Assembly: GCA_947168565.1 (NCBI GenBank)
Contig: CAMVMM010000003.1
Location: forward strand, 1-64,000
Length of the DNA stretch: 64,000 bases
From: an uncultured Clostridia bacterium
GTDB lineage: Bacteria; Bacillota; Clostridia; Christensenellales; CAG-138
Direction of reading: 5' to 3'
Position 1 is the stretch's first letter. The number at the start of each line of letters is the position of its first letter. This document shows positions 1-8,470 of this stretch, one piece after another. Below the pieces are notes generated by a model, which had not been told where the DNA came from, searched no databases, and was given only the letters and a program-made list of their open reading frames with translations. Both the position numbers and the translations under genes were made by a program.

Positions 1-383
1 TCCTTTTCGCGCACCGCGTCCTTCGCCGCGCTCTCGGCGGCGGCCTTCTCAAGCTCTATCTGCCCTTTAAGCCGCTCTATCTCGCCGTCCTTTTCGGCAA
101 GCTCCGCCTTTTTTGCGGCGGCGGCAAGCTCCATATCGCCCTGCGTTATCGCCTTCACCGCCTGCAGCTCGGACTCGAGCTCGTAAATGCGCAGGTCCTT
201 CTGCGCCTCCGCCTTGGTAACGGCAAGCTCCACGGCGCTCTCCTTCTCCTCGCTCATCGCCTGCTCGCGGCGGCGCAGCTCCTTTTCAAACTCCTTGTCG
301 TGAACCTGCTTCAGTATGGCGGCATAGCCCGCCTCGTCCACCGAAAAAACCTTCCCGCAATTCGGGCATTTGATCTCCTGCAT
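1..383 (-). CDS. DUF2130 (RmuC-like) protein, N-terminal part
   Basis: The gene enters from the left edge, so only the first 127 codons are present. It starts at the ATG at 383, with a GGAGG-type ribosome site just upstream (CACAGGAGGCACCCT on the coding strand). The protein opens with a zinc-ribbon-like CPNCGK motif, followed by a long, highly charged Glu/Lys/Ala-rich stretch typical of a coiled coil. This order, one short CxxC element then a coiled coil, is that of DUF2130 proteins, whose C-terminal nuclease-like domain would lie outside the window. The function of the family is not settled. The next gene upstream on the same strand ends 25 bases away. Confidence 0.75.
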   Translation of the reverse strand, partial: MQEIKCPNCGKVFSVDEAGYAAILKQVHDKEFEKELRRREQAMSEEKESAVELAVTKAEAQKDLRIYELESELQAVKAITQGDMELAAAAKKAELAEKDGEIERLKGQIELEKAAAESAAKDAVREK

Positions 384-408
384 AGGGTGCCTCCTGTGAA
401 TTTTTTAT

Positions 409-840
409 TTACTCGGCTGTAAACTCTTCCTTGCCGCATATCACGCACATGAGATTCCAAAGCCCCTTAATGGTAAAGTAAACATAGATTTGACCCTTCT
501 TTTCAAACCGCAAATCCGGAAACTCCATTTTCGGGGAAAGATCCTCATAGAAAGCTTTGTTAAACCAGCTGATGATCCTTTTGTTTTCTGAATCCGCTCT
601 TATCTTGTGTTCAAAAGCCATCCTTCGCCTTTTTTCTCCATTCTCAAAAAGGTCTGTAATTCGCTTTCTTCCGTTTGCACCCTTATCGCGCTCATTCTTC
701 TCAAGGTAGTATTCGGTGCCTTGAAACAACGGACTGAACATCGCTATCAAGCGGCCGCGGTATTCCTCGCGCCAGCCGTCAAGGGTGTCAAGCTCGTATT
801 TTTGCAGCTGTTCAAAAAAGAATTCATGAGTGTTATTCAT
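409..840 (-). CDS. Small hypothetical protein
   Basis: A 143-residue protein that I do not recognise. It is rich in Lys, Arg, Glu and aromatic residues, has no signal peptide or membrane segment, and looks cytoplasmic. Near the C-terminus there is a lone CVIC pair. The ATG at 840 has GAGGTC seven bases upstream. It lies 25 bases before the DUF2130 gene on the same strand, so the two may be co-transcribed. The AT-richer composition compared with its neighbours could suggest separate acquisition, but this is weak. Confidence 0.6.
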   Translation of the reverse strand: MNNTHEFFFEQLQKYELDTLDGWREEYRGRLIAMFSPLFQGTEYYLEKNERDKGANGRKRITDLFENGEKRRRMAFEHKIRADSENKRIISWFNKAFYEDLSPKMEFPDLRFEKKGQIYVYFTIKGLWNLMCVICGKEEFTAE

Positions 841-909
841 ATAAAAGACCTCGTTTTTCCATTGTGTTTTTTTAGAATAATGGCTGATTGAATGATAAAA
901 AAGCCGGAT

Positions 910-1923
910 TTACCTTATCTCCCCTCCTTGTAAAAGAATTGTCCTGATATGCTCCATATACGCCTCCCGCACGCTTTCCGGCTCCGCTATCTCCATTTCG
1001 CTGCCGAACTGCGCAAGCCAGCCGAAAAAGGTTTTTGAAACGCGCAGCAGCACCGTAACGGAGAGGGTGTTTTCATCCACGACCCGAACCCTCGTTTTTT
1101 CGCCGAACTGGTCGTATACGGGGCCGAGTATGCCCCGGCAAAAGCGCAGCGTCACCTTCGTCAGCTCCCCGCCCTGCATCTTGAAGCTCTGCCGCGTGTA
1201 GTCCTTCACCATGGAATACATCTCGGCCGCCTCCTTCGACTGCGCTGCGTCCTCCAGAGCTTCAACCCTGTCCATCCTGTCCACCCTGAAATTGGCGGTG
1301 GAGCCGGGGTAGCGGGGATTGTAGGTGATGAGGTAATAGTTGTCGTCGCAAACTATCAGCGCGATGGGGTCCACCGTGTAGCGCTTAGTTTCGCCCGTGG
1401 ACCTCGTGCGAAGCACGCGCTCGGCGCGCTCGTTCAGATCGGCATAGCAAAAGGAGATCTTTTTCCTTTTCTGAAGCGCCGCCTCTATGCTCTCCACGTT
1501 ATACAAAATGGATTCGTTGGAATGCTTGTGGGCATTGAAATCCTTCATGCTGCGCTTCAAAAGCTGCTTGCGGTGGGAGCCGCCGAGGCTTGCGATTTTG
1601 TCTATCAGCGCGTCGGTTTTTCGCGCGGTCACGAAATTCGCGCCGCACACGGCGTCCATCATTATTTTAAGCTCTGCTATGGAAAAATCCGGATCGGGCA
1701 TGAAATAATACTTTTCGTGATCCTGCATAAAGCTTATCACGTCGTAGCCGTATTCCGTCAGCGCCTCTATGCCGCGGCTCACGGTGCGAACGTGGCAGGG
1801 GAGCCCCTGCGCGCTCAGCGCCTGCGCAAGCGCCCTGCGGGATACGGGATGCTCGTCGTCCGTTTCCCTTGAAAGGTATTCATAGAGCTTCAGCAGGATG
1901 ATCCTGTTTCCGTTTTCCGCCAC
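910..1923 (-). CDS. WYL-domain transcriptional regulator
   Basis: A 337-residue cytoplasmic DNA-binding protein. The N-terminal ~75 residues form a winged helix (ALAQALSAQG, TVSRGIEAL). A WYL ligand-sensing domain follows at roughly 165-245, with NYYLITYNPR and FRVDRMDRVE as typical core motifs, then a WCX-like C-terminal extension. WYL regulators respond to small ligands or nucleic acids and control stress, DNA-repair or defence genes; the target here is unknown. I chose the GTG at 1923 because GGGGGTGAGC lies just upstream. An in-frame TTG at 1983 would add 20 residues without a good ribosome site. Confidence 0.85.
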   Translation of the reverse strand: MAENGNRIILLKLYEYLSRETDDEHPVSRRALAQALSAQGLPCHVRTVSRGIEALTEYGYDVISFMQDHEKYYFMPDPDFSIAELKIMMDAVCGANFVTARKTDALIDKIASLGGSHRKQLLKRSMKDFNAHKHSNESILYNVESIEAALQKRKKISFCYADLNERAERVLRTRSTGETKRYTVDPIALIVCDDNYYLITYNPRYPGSTANFRVDRMDRVEALEDAAQSKEAAEMYSMVKDYTRQSFKMQGGELTKVTLRFCRGILGPVYDQFGEKTRVRVVDENTLSVTVLLRVSKTFFGWLAQFGSEMEIAEPESVREAYMEHIRTILLQGGEIR

Positions 1924-2048
1924 GCGCTCACCCCCGGGGTTCCTTGATAAGCCGATTATAGCAGGTTTTTTGCCGCCCTTCAATGAGCGGGAGGAACAAA
2001 ATTGTCACTCTTTCGAGCCGCCGCATTTTTGCCGATCGTCAGCGCCGC

Positions 2049-2525
2049 TCAGGATTCCTTCACAAGCTTGCCCGAAATATGCTCCGGCACGAGCGCAAAA
2101 AGCAGCGTTCCGGGGCCGGAGCGGGCGATCTCGTCGCGTATATAGGCTTCATCGTCCGTAAATTTGCGGCTCAGCTCCGCCGAGATGCGGTAGGTGGTTT
2201 CCCTATCCTCAATGAATTCTATCATGCCGAAAACTATCACGGAGCGGATGTTCAGCGCCCATTCGCCCTCGTTTTTATAGCCTTGATCGTAAACGCAGAA
2301 GCTCGCCTTGGGGCAAGCCCTCATCGCGTCTATCTTATGCCCGCGCCTGCCGCCGTGAAAATACAGCCTGCCGTCCTCCGCGCGGTAATAATGGTTCATT
2401 GGCATCCCGTAGGGGTAGCCGCCGTCGCCGAGCACGGAGAGCACGCCGCGCTTTTCCTGCGTTAAAATGCGAACGCATTCCTCCTGCGAAAGCTGCTTAT
2501 TCTTTCTTATCATCTCTCTGAACAT
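2049..2525 (-). CDS. Pyridoxamine 5'-phosphate oxidase-like (NimA-type) protein
   Basis: A 158-residue split-barrel flavin-binding protein of the PNPOx-like superfamily. The motif RGVLSVLGDGGYPYGMPMNH is the usual N-terminal strand-turn, and YFHGGRRGHKIDAM is the flavin-phosphate binding region of the NimA/YhhQ-type group. Such proteins bind FMN, haem or F420; the substrate cannot be read from the sequence. The start is well supported by GGAGG eight bases before the ATG. It is transcribed in the same direction as the WYL regulator, 125 bases upstream of it. Confidence 0.85.
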   Translation of the reverse strand: MFREMIRKNKQLSQEECVRILTQEKRGVLSVLGDGGYPYGMPMNHYYRAEDGRLYFHGGRRGHKIDAMRACPKASFCVYDQGYKNEGEWALNIRSVIVFGMIEFIEDRETTYRISAELSRKFTDDEAYIRDEIARSGPGTLLFALVPEHISGKLVKES

Positions 2526-2698
2526 GGGTTTTTCCTCCGTAAAATACAGTGTTGCATACCTATTAAACCACCGCGGCGCGAAAAATGCAAGGGGTAAAAG
2601 CCGGAATGAAAAGCCCTGCTCCGCTTCTTGACGGCGGGGGCTTGAAGAATGTAAAATAAACGTAAGAATAAGCGATTTGAAGGGAGCGAAAAAACGGT

Positions 2699-3952
2699 AT
2701 GGAAAACGGCATGGTAAATGAAATAATCGAGAGCGCGAAGGCGCTGCGGCATGAGCTGCACCAAAACGCGGAGCTTTCGGAGCATGAGCAAATCACAAAG
2801 CGCATTCTGATGGAGTATCTTGAAAGGCGAACGAAGCTTGAGCTTCACGATATGGGCGCGTGGTTCTACGCCGTGTACAGAGCGAAAACGGATTGTGCGA
2901 AAACGGACGGAGCGAAGAAGCGCATAGCCTTTCGCGCGGATATGGACGCGCTGCCGATAGACGAGGGCGGGCTGCTGCCGTACTGCTCCAAAAACAGGGG
3001 CGTTTCCCATAAATGCGGGCATGACGGGCACTCGGCCTCGCTTGCGGCTTTTGCTGAATACCTTGATAAAACGGGCTGCGAAAACGATATCTTCCTTCTT
3101 TTTCAGCACGCGGAGGAGAACGGCGCGGGGGCGGCGGTGTGCCAAAAGCTCATCGAGCTTGAGCATATAGACGAGATCTACGGCTGGCACAATATGCCGG
3201 GCTTCCCGCTCGGCTCGGTTGCCGTGCATACGGGCTGCGCCGCCTGCGCCTCAAAGGGGGTTATAATCAAATTCATGGGCAAAAATTCCCATGCTTCGCA
3301 GCCGGAAAACGGAAAAAACCCCGCCTTTGCGCTCGCGGAGCTGATAGGCGCGATCCCGGGGCTTGTGAAGCAGGCGGCGGGGGAGTGCGGCGCGGAAAAA
3401 GCGGGCGGCAGGGAGGGCGCAAAAAGCCAAAGCCCGATGGCGGCGTTCGGAGCGGACGGCATGGTGATGTGCACCGTGATAGGCGCGGGCGTTTCAAGCC
3501 GCGAGGATATGCAAAAGGCGGAGGCGTTCGGCACCTCGGCGGGCTTCGCGTTTCTTTCGCTCACCATCAGAGCGGAGAGCGAGGCGCGCATGGACGCGCT
3601 TGAAAAAAGCCTTATAGATCTTGCGCACGGCACGGCGGGATCGCACTGCTTGAGCTTCACCGTTGAATACAGCGACCCGTTTCCCGAAACGCGAAACGAT
3701 GCGCGATGCGCCGAAAGGGTGCGCCGCGCGGCAATATCGCTCGGGCTTGAGATAGCGCGGTGGGACGAGCCCTTCAGAAGCTCGGAGGATTTTGGGTATT
3801 ACACAAAGAAAACGAAGGGCGCGCTGTTTTACATTGGCTGCGGCGAAGCTCACGCGCCGCTGCACACGGTGGAATACGATTTTTCGGATGAGCTTATTGA
3901 AACAGCCGTGCGGCTGTTTGCTCAGCTTGCTTCGGACCGTCTGATCGGCTGA
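2699..3952 (+). CDS. M20-family amidohydrolase / metallopeptidase
   Basis: A 417-residue cytoplasmic zinc/manganese hydrolase of the M20D (hippurate hydrolase, N-acyl-amino-acid amidohydrolase) type. It shows the metal-ligand motifs of the family in order: FRADMDALPI, HKCGHDGHS, a QHAEENGAGA block in place of the usual PAEE, GWHNMPG, and SSEDFGYY near the C-terminus. The dimerisation domain around residues 180-300 carries an Ala/Gly/Lys-rich insert (about residues 225-245). Likely role: hydrolysis of an N-acylated amino acid or dipeptide for nitrogen supply. The ATG at 2699 is preceded at 12 bases by AAGGGAG; an alternative ATG lies four codons in. Confidence 0.9.
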   Translation: MENGMVNEIIESAKALRHELHQNAELSEHEQITKRILMEYLERRTKLELHDMGAWFYAVYRAKTDCAKTDGAKKRIAFRADMDALPIDEGGLLPYCSKNRGVSHKCGHDGHSASLAAFAEYLDKTGCENDIFLLFQHAEENGAGAAVCQKLIELEHIDEIYGWHNMPGFPLGSVAVHTGCAACASKGVIIKFMGKNSHASQPENGKNPAFALAELIGAIPGLVKQAAGECGAEKAGGREGAKSQSPMAAFGADGMVMCTVIGAGVSSREDMQKAEAFGTSAGFAFLSLTIRAESEARMDALEKSLIDLAHGTAGSHCLSFTVEYSDPFPETRNDARCAERVRRAAISLGLEIARWDEPFRSSEDFGYYTKKTKGALFYIGCGEAHAPLHTVEYDFSDELIETAVRLFAQLASDRLIG

Positions 3953-4029
3953 TCGGCAGCATTTTTGCGGAAAATGCCGCAAGGCGAATGAGTATTATAT
4001 GTTTATATGATGCGCCTTGCAAAAAGGTT

Positions 4030-4058
4030 TTGACAATACGGAAAACAGATGGTATACT
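4030..4058 (+). promoter_or_regulatory. Sigma-A promoter for the exported protein at 4096
   Basis: TTGACA at 4030-4035, a 17-base spacer, and TATACT at 4053-4058. One mismatch to consensus overall. It sits about 40 bases before the coding start, so the gene has its own transcript. Confidence 0.75.
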
Positions 4059-4095
4059 ATAGCTGCGGCAATCATCTGCGGAAAAATTATTATTA

Positions 4096-4878
4096 TTGGA
4101 TGGAAAAAGATTGAACAAACATATAAAAGCAATGATCGCCGCGATTGCGGCAGCAGGTGTTATTGTATGCACGATCAGCGTTCTCGCAATTAGTGGAGAG
4201 ATCACCTGGTTCAGACGGATCGAAAATACGGATGCTTATCGATTCCCCAAATACACCGGCGAAGAACCTCTCGATTGGAAGCAGATAGTTGAGTTTAATC
4301 AAATCCCGGAAGAAACGCTGAAAAGCATGAGTACGGACGGACTTATAGAAACTTGCCTTGATTATCCGCTTTATTTCGCAGGAATGAGTTTTTCAAGCTC
4401 TTCGGTTTACGAGGGTTTCCTGAGGACGCTCCATGAATTCAACGGACTTGCGGAGTTGATGAAAAGGGATGACGCTCCCGAAAAGCTGGTTCGGGTTTAC
4501 CGTGAGGCATCGCCGGACAAGGTGAAAGGGACTGACGATGGCGCACCGCTCAGAATGAGGTATCTTCAATATATCATAGCGCAGGATGAAATCCTCGAAG
4601 GGCTTTCAAAGGAACAGAGAATGCAGCTTCTTGACGAGTGTATGCAAAAGGTCGGGGAGTATTATAAGGAGTACAGGGATGAATTTGCGCTTGATCCCGC
4701 TCTTTTAATTGCGGCGAGGGTCTGCATGAAGGATAGCGAATGCTTCCGTGCGCTGGCAGTTGAGGAGTCATGGATCGAGGGGTTTGCCGAGGGCGGCGTT
4801 CTGCTTTCAGATAATGCTGATGGGATGCAAAGGGCGCTGGATACAATGAATGCTTACAGAGGCGGAAAGTGCTTATGA
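4096..4878 (+). CDS. Exported hypothetical protein
   Basis: About 260 residues. A hydrophobic segment at residues ~12-34 with positive residues before it looks like a signal peptide or anchor; the rest should face outward. The motif ETLKSMSTDGLIETCLDYPL resembles one I recall from many uncharacterised surface proteins of Clostridia and Bacteroidales, but I cannot attach a function. The start is uncertain: no ATG fits, so TTG at 4096 or TTG at 4111 (giving MNKHIKAMIA) is needed. The gene has its own promoter and a terminator 140 bases downstream, so it is a single-gene unit. Confidence 0.75.
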   Translation: MDGKRLNKHIKAMIAAIAAAGVIVCTISVLAISGEITWFRRIENTDAYRFPKYTGEEPLDWKQIVEFNQIPEETLKSMSTDGLIETCLDYPLYFAGMSFSSSSVYEGFLRTLHEFNGLAELMKRDDAPEKLVRVYREASPDKVKGTDDGAPLRMRYLQYIIAQDEILEGLSKEQRMQLLDECMQKVGEYYKEYRDEFALDPALLIAARVCMKDSECFRALAVEESWIEGFAEGGVLLSDNADGMQRALDTMNAYRGGKCL

Positions 4879-5018
4879 AATCGGCAATTGTGGGATCCAA
4901 CACTGAATTCGTATCGAAGCGGGGGGCTGCCGGCTTATACAGGCATTCTCCGAAGGAAGCCCCATACAATTGGAGCGTGCAGTCCTGCTATGGAAAAGGG
5001 AAAGCAGAGTATTTTTAC

Positions 5019-5051
5019 AGGATGGACTCTTGGCGGAGTTCATCCTTTTTT
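5019..5051 (+). terminator. Rho-independent terminator
   Basis: AGGATGGACTC pairs with GGAGTTCATCCT around a short loop and is followed by a run of six T. It ends the transcript of the exported protein at 4096. Confidence 0.7.
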
Positions 5052-5220
5052 GTATAGGGCGACGCAGGGAGCAGTGTTTTCAGACTGTGCCCGAGCATAA
5101 GGAAAACGGCATATTACCGGATCAAAACCCCACTGTTTTACTCGGAAATAATAAACACATTTTAACAGATTAAATGAAATAATTACCAAACAAATATACA
5201 ATTTCAACGCGCTTTTGGTA

Positions 5221-5249
5221 TGGATATTGGCGATTATTTGTGATATAAT
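5221..5249 (+). promoter_or_regulatory. Probable promoter of the hydrogenase operon
   Basis: TATAAT at 5244-5249, preceded by TGTGA (close to an extended -10), with a weak -35 (TGGATA) 17 bases upstream. Transcription would start near 5256, giving a leader of about 90 bases. In the leader, GCCC-AAAC-GGGC followed by GTTTTTT (5272-5290) forms a short hairpin with a T run. Confidence 0.55.
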
Positions 5250-5343
5250 CGTTATATGTTGGTGGAGATATGCCCAAACGGGCGTTTTTTGCCGACGAAG
5301 TCAAACAATCTATAAACCGCAAAGCGGTATAAGGAGGATCAGC

Positions 5344-5835
5344 ATGGCTAAACACACAACTACCATTCCTTTTAAGGGCACCAAGGAGCAGGAAGCTCAG
5401 CTCAACGAAGTAATTGCCCAGTGGAAGGGTAAGGAAGGCGCCACGATGCCCGTGCTTCAGGCTGCACAGAACATCTACGGCTACCTGCCGATCGAAGTTC
5501 AGACCATGGTCGCGGAGGGTCTCGGCCGTTCCCTCGAGGAGATTTACGGCGTATCCACCTTCTATTCCATGTTCAACCTCGAACCTCGCGGCGAACACGT
5601 TATCCGCGTATGTCTCGGCACCGCGTGCTACGTCAAGGGCGCTCAGAAGGTTCTTGACGAGCTGGCGAGGGTGCTCGACGTGGAGCCCGGCCACACCACG
5701 CCGGACGGCAAGTTCACCCTTGAGCCCACCCGCTGTCTGGGCTGCTGCGGTCTTGCGCCCGTTATCATGATCGACGACGACGTTCACGGCAGGCTTGCTC
5801 CGAACCTCGTGCGCGACATTATCGCTCAGTACTAA
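5344..5835 (+). CDS. hydC: NuoE-like [2Fe-2S] subunit of the hydrogenase
   Basis: A 163-residue thioredoxin-like ferredoxin of the NuoE/HydC/HndA family. The four cluster cysteines are visible as CLGTAC and, about 36 residues later, TRCLGCCG. In HydABC-type bifurcating hydrogenases this small subunit passes electrons between the flavin subunit and the iron-sulphur wire. The ATG at 5344 has AAGGAGG at the right distance; the longer open frame from 5215 has no support. It is the first gene of the hydrogenase locus, and its codon use (C-ending codons) is like hydB and hydA, consistent with high expression. Confidence 0.92.
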   Translation: MAKHTTTIPFKGTKEQEAQLNEVIAQWKGKEGATMPVLQAAQNIYGYLPIEVQTMVAEGLGRSLEEIYGVSTFYSMFNLEPRGEHVIRVCLGTACYVKGAQKVLDELARVLDVEPGHTTPDGKFTLEPTRCLGCCGLAPVIMIDDDVHGRLAPNLVRDIIAQY

Positions 5836-5863
5836 TTCTAATATCCCGATCGGAGGTATCTAA

Positions 5864-6202
5864 ATGGAACTCAGTCAGGTCGCCGAAATCCTTGAAGCCA
5901 AGGTTCTTACCGGCAGCGAGCATCTTTCAAGGGAAGCTCACTCCGCGTGCGGCAGCGATATGATGAGCGATGTGCTCGCCTTTGTGAAGGATCAGGGCAT
6001 TCTGCTCACCGGGCTTGTGAATTCGCAGGTTATTCGCACCACTCTGATGATGGACATGGGCTGCGTTGTGTTCGTTCGAGGGAAAACCCCCACCGAAGAA
6101 ATGATAACGCTTGCCGAAAATATCGGCACCGTGCTCATGACCACCCGGTTGACCATGTATGAGTCCTGCGGCAGGCTGTATCTTGCCGGGCTTGGAAGGT
6201 GA
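5864..6202 (+). CDS. DRTGG-domain protein
   Basis: A 112-residue protein made of one DRTGG-type domain (motif ILLTGLVNSQVIRTTLMMDM, then FVRGKTPTEEMI). DRTGG domains also occur next to CBS domains and in phosphotransacetylase-like proteins and are thought to bind a nucleotide or small ligand; their exact role is unknown. GGAGG precedes the ATG. Position between hydC and an ATPase-fold protein matches gene clusters built round sensory [FeFe] hydrogenases in Thermotoga and Clostridia, as I recall them. Its stop lies 4 bases before the next start, so the two are coupled. Confidence 0.85.
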   Translation: MELSQVAEILEAKVLTGSEHLSREAHSACGSDMMSDVLAFVKDQGILLTGLVNSQVIRTTLMMDMGCVVFVRGKTPTEEMITLAENIGTVLMTTRLTMYESCGRLYLAGLGR

Positions 6203-6206
6203 TCGG

Positions 6207-6638
6207 ATGGCTCAAAGCGAAACTCTGAATTTCCATTTTGACGTGGACGGAAACGATTTCACCTCGGCGGGTGAAGCCTCGGTAAAGGTCAAAAAGCTGA
6301 TGCGTCAGCTCGGCTTTTCACCGGAGCTTACGCGCAGGGTGAGCATCGCCATGTATGAGGGCGAGATCAATATGGTCATCCATGCAAACGGCGGCACGGC
6401 CGACGTGTACGTGGATGAGGACCGCCTTCGCGTTGTGCTTGCCGACGAGGGCCCGGGCATTGCCGATGTTGAAACGGCGATGCAGGAGGGGTACTCCACC
6501 GCGCCGGACAATATCCGTGCGCTCGGCTTCGGCGCCGGCATGGGTCTTCCGAACATGAAAAATTACTCCGACGAAATGAAGATAGATTCGGTCGTTGGCA
6601 AAGGCACCACGATCGAGCTGATATTCAAGGTAAGCTGA
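6207..6638 (+). CDS. RsbW-like ATP-binding (anti-sigma factor / serine kinase) protein
   Basis: A 143-residue GHKL ATPase domain without a phospho-acceptor histidine domain. The N box (YEGEINMVIHANGG), G1 box (DEGPGIAD) and G2-like box (GFGAGMGLPNMKNYSD) are all present. This is the layout of RsbW/SpoIIAB anti-sigma kinases, which bind or phosphorylate a partner protein. The start at ATG 6207 follows TGATCGG; the longer frame from 6159 overlaps the DRTGG gene and is less likely. Within the locus it is a candidate output for the sensory hydrogenase that follows 21 bases downstream. No anti-anti-sigma partner is visible nearby. Confidence 0.85.
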   Translation: MAQSETLNFHFDVDGNDFTSAGEASVKVKKLMRQLGFSPELTRRVSIAMYEGEINMVIHANGGTADVYVDEDRLRVVLADEGPGIADVETAMQEGYSTAPDNIRALGFGAGMGLPNMKNYSDEMKIDSVVGKGTTIELIFKVS

Positions 6639-6659
6639 ACAGGCTGAAAAGGAGACTGC

Positions 6660-7973
6660 ATGGGAGAATACAAGCATTCGGTTTTTCTCGAAACGGAAAA
6701 GTGCAAGGGCTGCACCAACTGTTTAAAGCGCTGTCCCACGGAGGCGATCCGCATCCGCGACGGCCATGCGGTCATCAACCCCGTCGATTGCATCGACTGC
6801 GGAGAATGCATCAGGGTCTGCGAGCAGAAGGCGAAGCGCGCCGTGTATGAAAAGCTTGAGGATCTGGATTCAAGCAAGTACCTTATCGCGCTGCCCGCCC
6901 CGTCCCTTTTCGGGCAGTTCAATGCCCTTGCGGACGCGGATTACGTTATCCAGGGTCTGCTCGATATAGGCTTCAACGACGTATACGAGGTCGCGCGCGG
7001 AGCCGAGATCGCCACGGAGTACACGCGGCATTATATGAATAGGAAGGATGTGGTCTATCCTGTCATAAGCTCCGCATGTCCCGTTGTGGTAAGGCTCATA
7101 AAGATCCGCTTTCCCACCCTCAAGGATCACCTGCTCCCGCTGCTTGCTCCCATGGAGATCGCGGGCAAATACGCCCGCAGGGAGGCTATGAAAAAGCACC
7201 CGGAGCTGAAAAGCGAGGATATCCGCACCGTGTTCATTTCGCCATGCCCCGCCAAGGTGAGCTGGGTCAAAAACACGATGCAGGATCAGGAGGTCTATGT
7301 GGACAACGTGGTGTCCGCAAGCGAGGTCTATTTCCGCCTCATCTCCGCCATGAAGCGGGGGGACGCGCCGAAGGCGGCAAGCAAAACCGGCATGATCGGC
7401 CTGAGCTGGGCATCCTCCGGCGGCGAGGCGTCCAGCCTTATGAACGAGGGCTATCTTGCGGCGGACGGCATTGAAAACGTGATCCACGTGCTGGACAAGA
7501 TCGAAAACGGCCAGCTTAGCAATGTTTCCTTCGTTGAGCTGAACGCCTGTCCGGGCGGCTGCGTAGGCGGCACGATGATGGTTGAAAACCCGTACATCGC
7601 CCGCGTCAAGCTGCAATCGCTGCGGAGGTATCTGCCCGTTTCCATGAACAGGGTGCCCAAGAGCGGCGCGGAGCCCGAAACCTTCGTGCCGGACGAACTG
7701 ATAGACGCACGACCCTTTACCTACACCATCCCCGATCAGGGCGCGCTCAATCTGAGCCGCAGCGAATCCATCCGCATGATGATGGAGATCGAAAACATCT
7801 ACGACGCCACGCCGCAGATAGACTGCGGCGCCTGCGGAGCCCCCACCTGCCGCGCCTTCGCGGAGGACGTGGTTCGCGGGGAGGCTCAGATGGACGATTG
7901 CCTAATCCTGATGCGCGAAAGGTTCAGGGCGATGGTCAACAAACAGAAAAAGCCCGAGGATATGCCCAAATAG
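6660..7973 (+). CDS. hydS: Sensory-type [FeFe] hydrogenase (group C/D)
   Basis: 437 residues. Two [4Fe-4S] ferredoxin motifs lie at Cys15-25 and Cys44-54. The H-cluster domain follows, with cysteines at 140 (SSACP), 196 (SPCPAK) and 297/301 (NACPGGCVGG). A C-terminal Fe-S domain of the PF04060 type sits at about 388-412 (DCGACGAPTC...DDC). Relative to catalytic enzymes, the proton-relay Cys of TSCCP is Ala, the Met of MPC is Ser, and the Met of the third motif is Asn. Such changes are known from HydS-type enzymes, thought to sense H2 or redox state rather than turn over fast. It sits inside the operon of the catalytic enzyme, next to signalling-type proteins. Confidence 0.88.
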   Translation: MGEYKHSVFLETEKCKGCTNCLKRCPTEAIRIRDGHAVINPVDCIDCGECIRVCEQKAKRAVYEKLEDLDSSKYLIALPAPSLFGQFNALADADYVIQGLLDIGFNDVYEVARGAEIATEYTRHYMNRKDVVYPVISSACPVVVRLIKIRFPTLKDHLLPLLAPMEIAGKYARREAMKKHPELKSEDIRTVFISPCPAKVSWVKNTMQDQEVYVDNVVSASEVYFRLISAMKRGDAPKAASKTGMIGLSWASSGGEASSLMNEGYLAADGIENVIHVLDKIENGQLSNVSFVELNACPGGCVGGTMMVENPYIARVKLQSLRRYLPVSMNRVPKSGAEPETFVPDELIDARPFTYTIPDQGALNLSRSESIRMMMEIENIYDATPQIDCGACGAPTCRAFAEDVVRGEAQMDDCLILMRERFRAMVNKQKKPEDMPK

Positions 7974-8039
7974 GGCGCTGTCCGAGGGAGTACCGATGTT
8001 TCGTTATTAAATTATCCCCTGATATTTAAGGAGAAAATA

Positions 8040-8438
8040 ATGATAAGCGTAAACGAACTTGCCGCAAGGCTCGCTCTCAAGCCCTTCAATTTAGACGACG
8101 GCGACCGCGAGGTGACCGGAGGCTATGCGGGCGATCTGCTGAGCTGGGTGATGGGCAGAGCCACGAGCGGCGATGCGTGGGTCACGATAATGAGCAATAT
8201 AAACGTTATCGCGGTGGCCCAGCTTACCGACGTTGCCTGCGTTATCCTTGCCGAGGGCGTTGAGCCGGGCGACGATCTCGTTTCGGCTGCAAAAACGCGC
8301 GGAGTGAACCTGTTTTCCTCCGAGGAGGCTGCCTTCGATCTGTGCGGCAAAATATATGCCCTGATCGCGCCGAACGGCGGTGCAGAGGCTGCCGAGGCGG
8401 CCGAGGAAGCTGCGGCCTATGCCGATTCGGACAGGTAA
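8040..8438 (+). CDS. DRTGG-domain protein (second copy)
   Basis: 132 residues. The core (VTGGYAGDLLSWVMGRATSG, then WVTIMSNINVIAVAQLTDVA) is the classical form of the DRTGG domain found beside sensory hydrogenases. The C-terminal tail is Ala/Glu-rich and probably disordered. It differs from the first copy at 5864, so the two are paralogues with separate roles rather than a recent duplication. AAGGAG precedes the ATG. It follows hydS by 66 bases and precedes the PHP gene by 32. Confidence 0.85.
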   Translation: MISVNELAARLALKPFNLDDGDREVTGGYAGDLLSWVMGRATSGDAWVTIMSNINVIAVAQLTDVACVILAEGVEPGDDLVSAAKTRGVNLFSSEEAAFDLCGKIYALIAPNGGAEAAEAAEEAAAYADSDR

Positions 8439-8470
8439 CAAGCAAGCGCCTATCATTACCGATCATCATT

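Larger units (their letters stand above)
4879..5343. other. Intergenic region before the hydrogenase locus
   Basis: 465 bases without a convincing gene. It holds a terminator (5019-5051), an AT-rich stretch with the hydrogenase promoter (5221-5249) and a small terminator-like hairpin in the leader (5272-5290). Short overlapping open frames between 4869 and 5173 have no ribosome sites and no recognisable content. Confidence 0.7.

Noticed and set aside
4869-5173. Three short overlapping plus-strand frames after the exported protein
   Set aside because: No ribosome sites, no similarity, and they run across the terminator hairpin.
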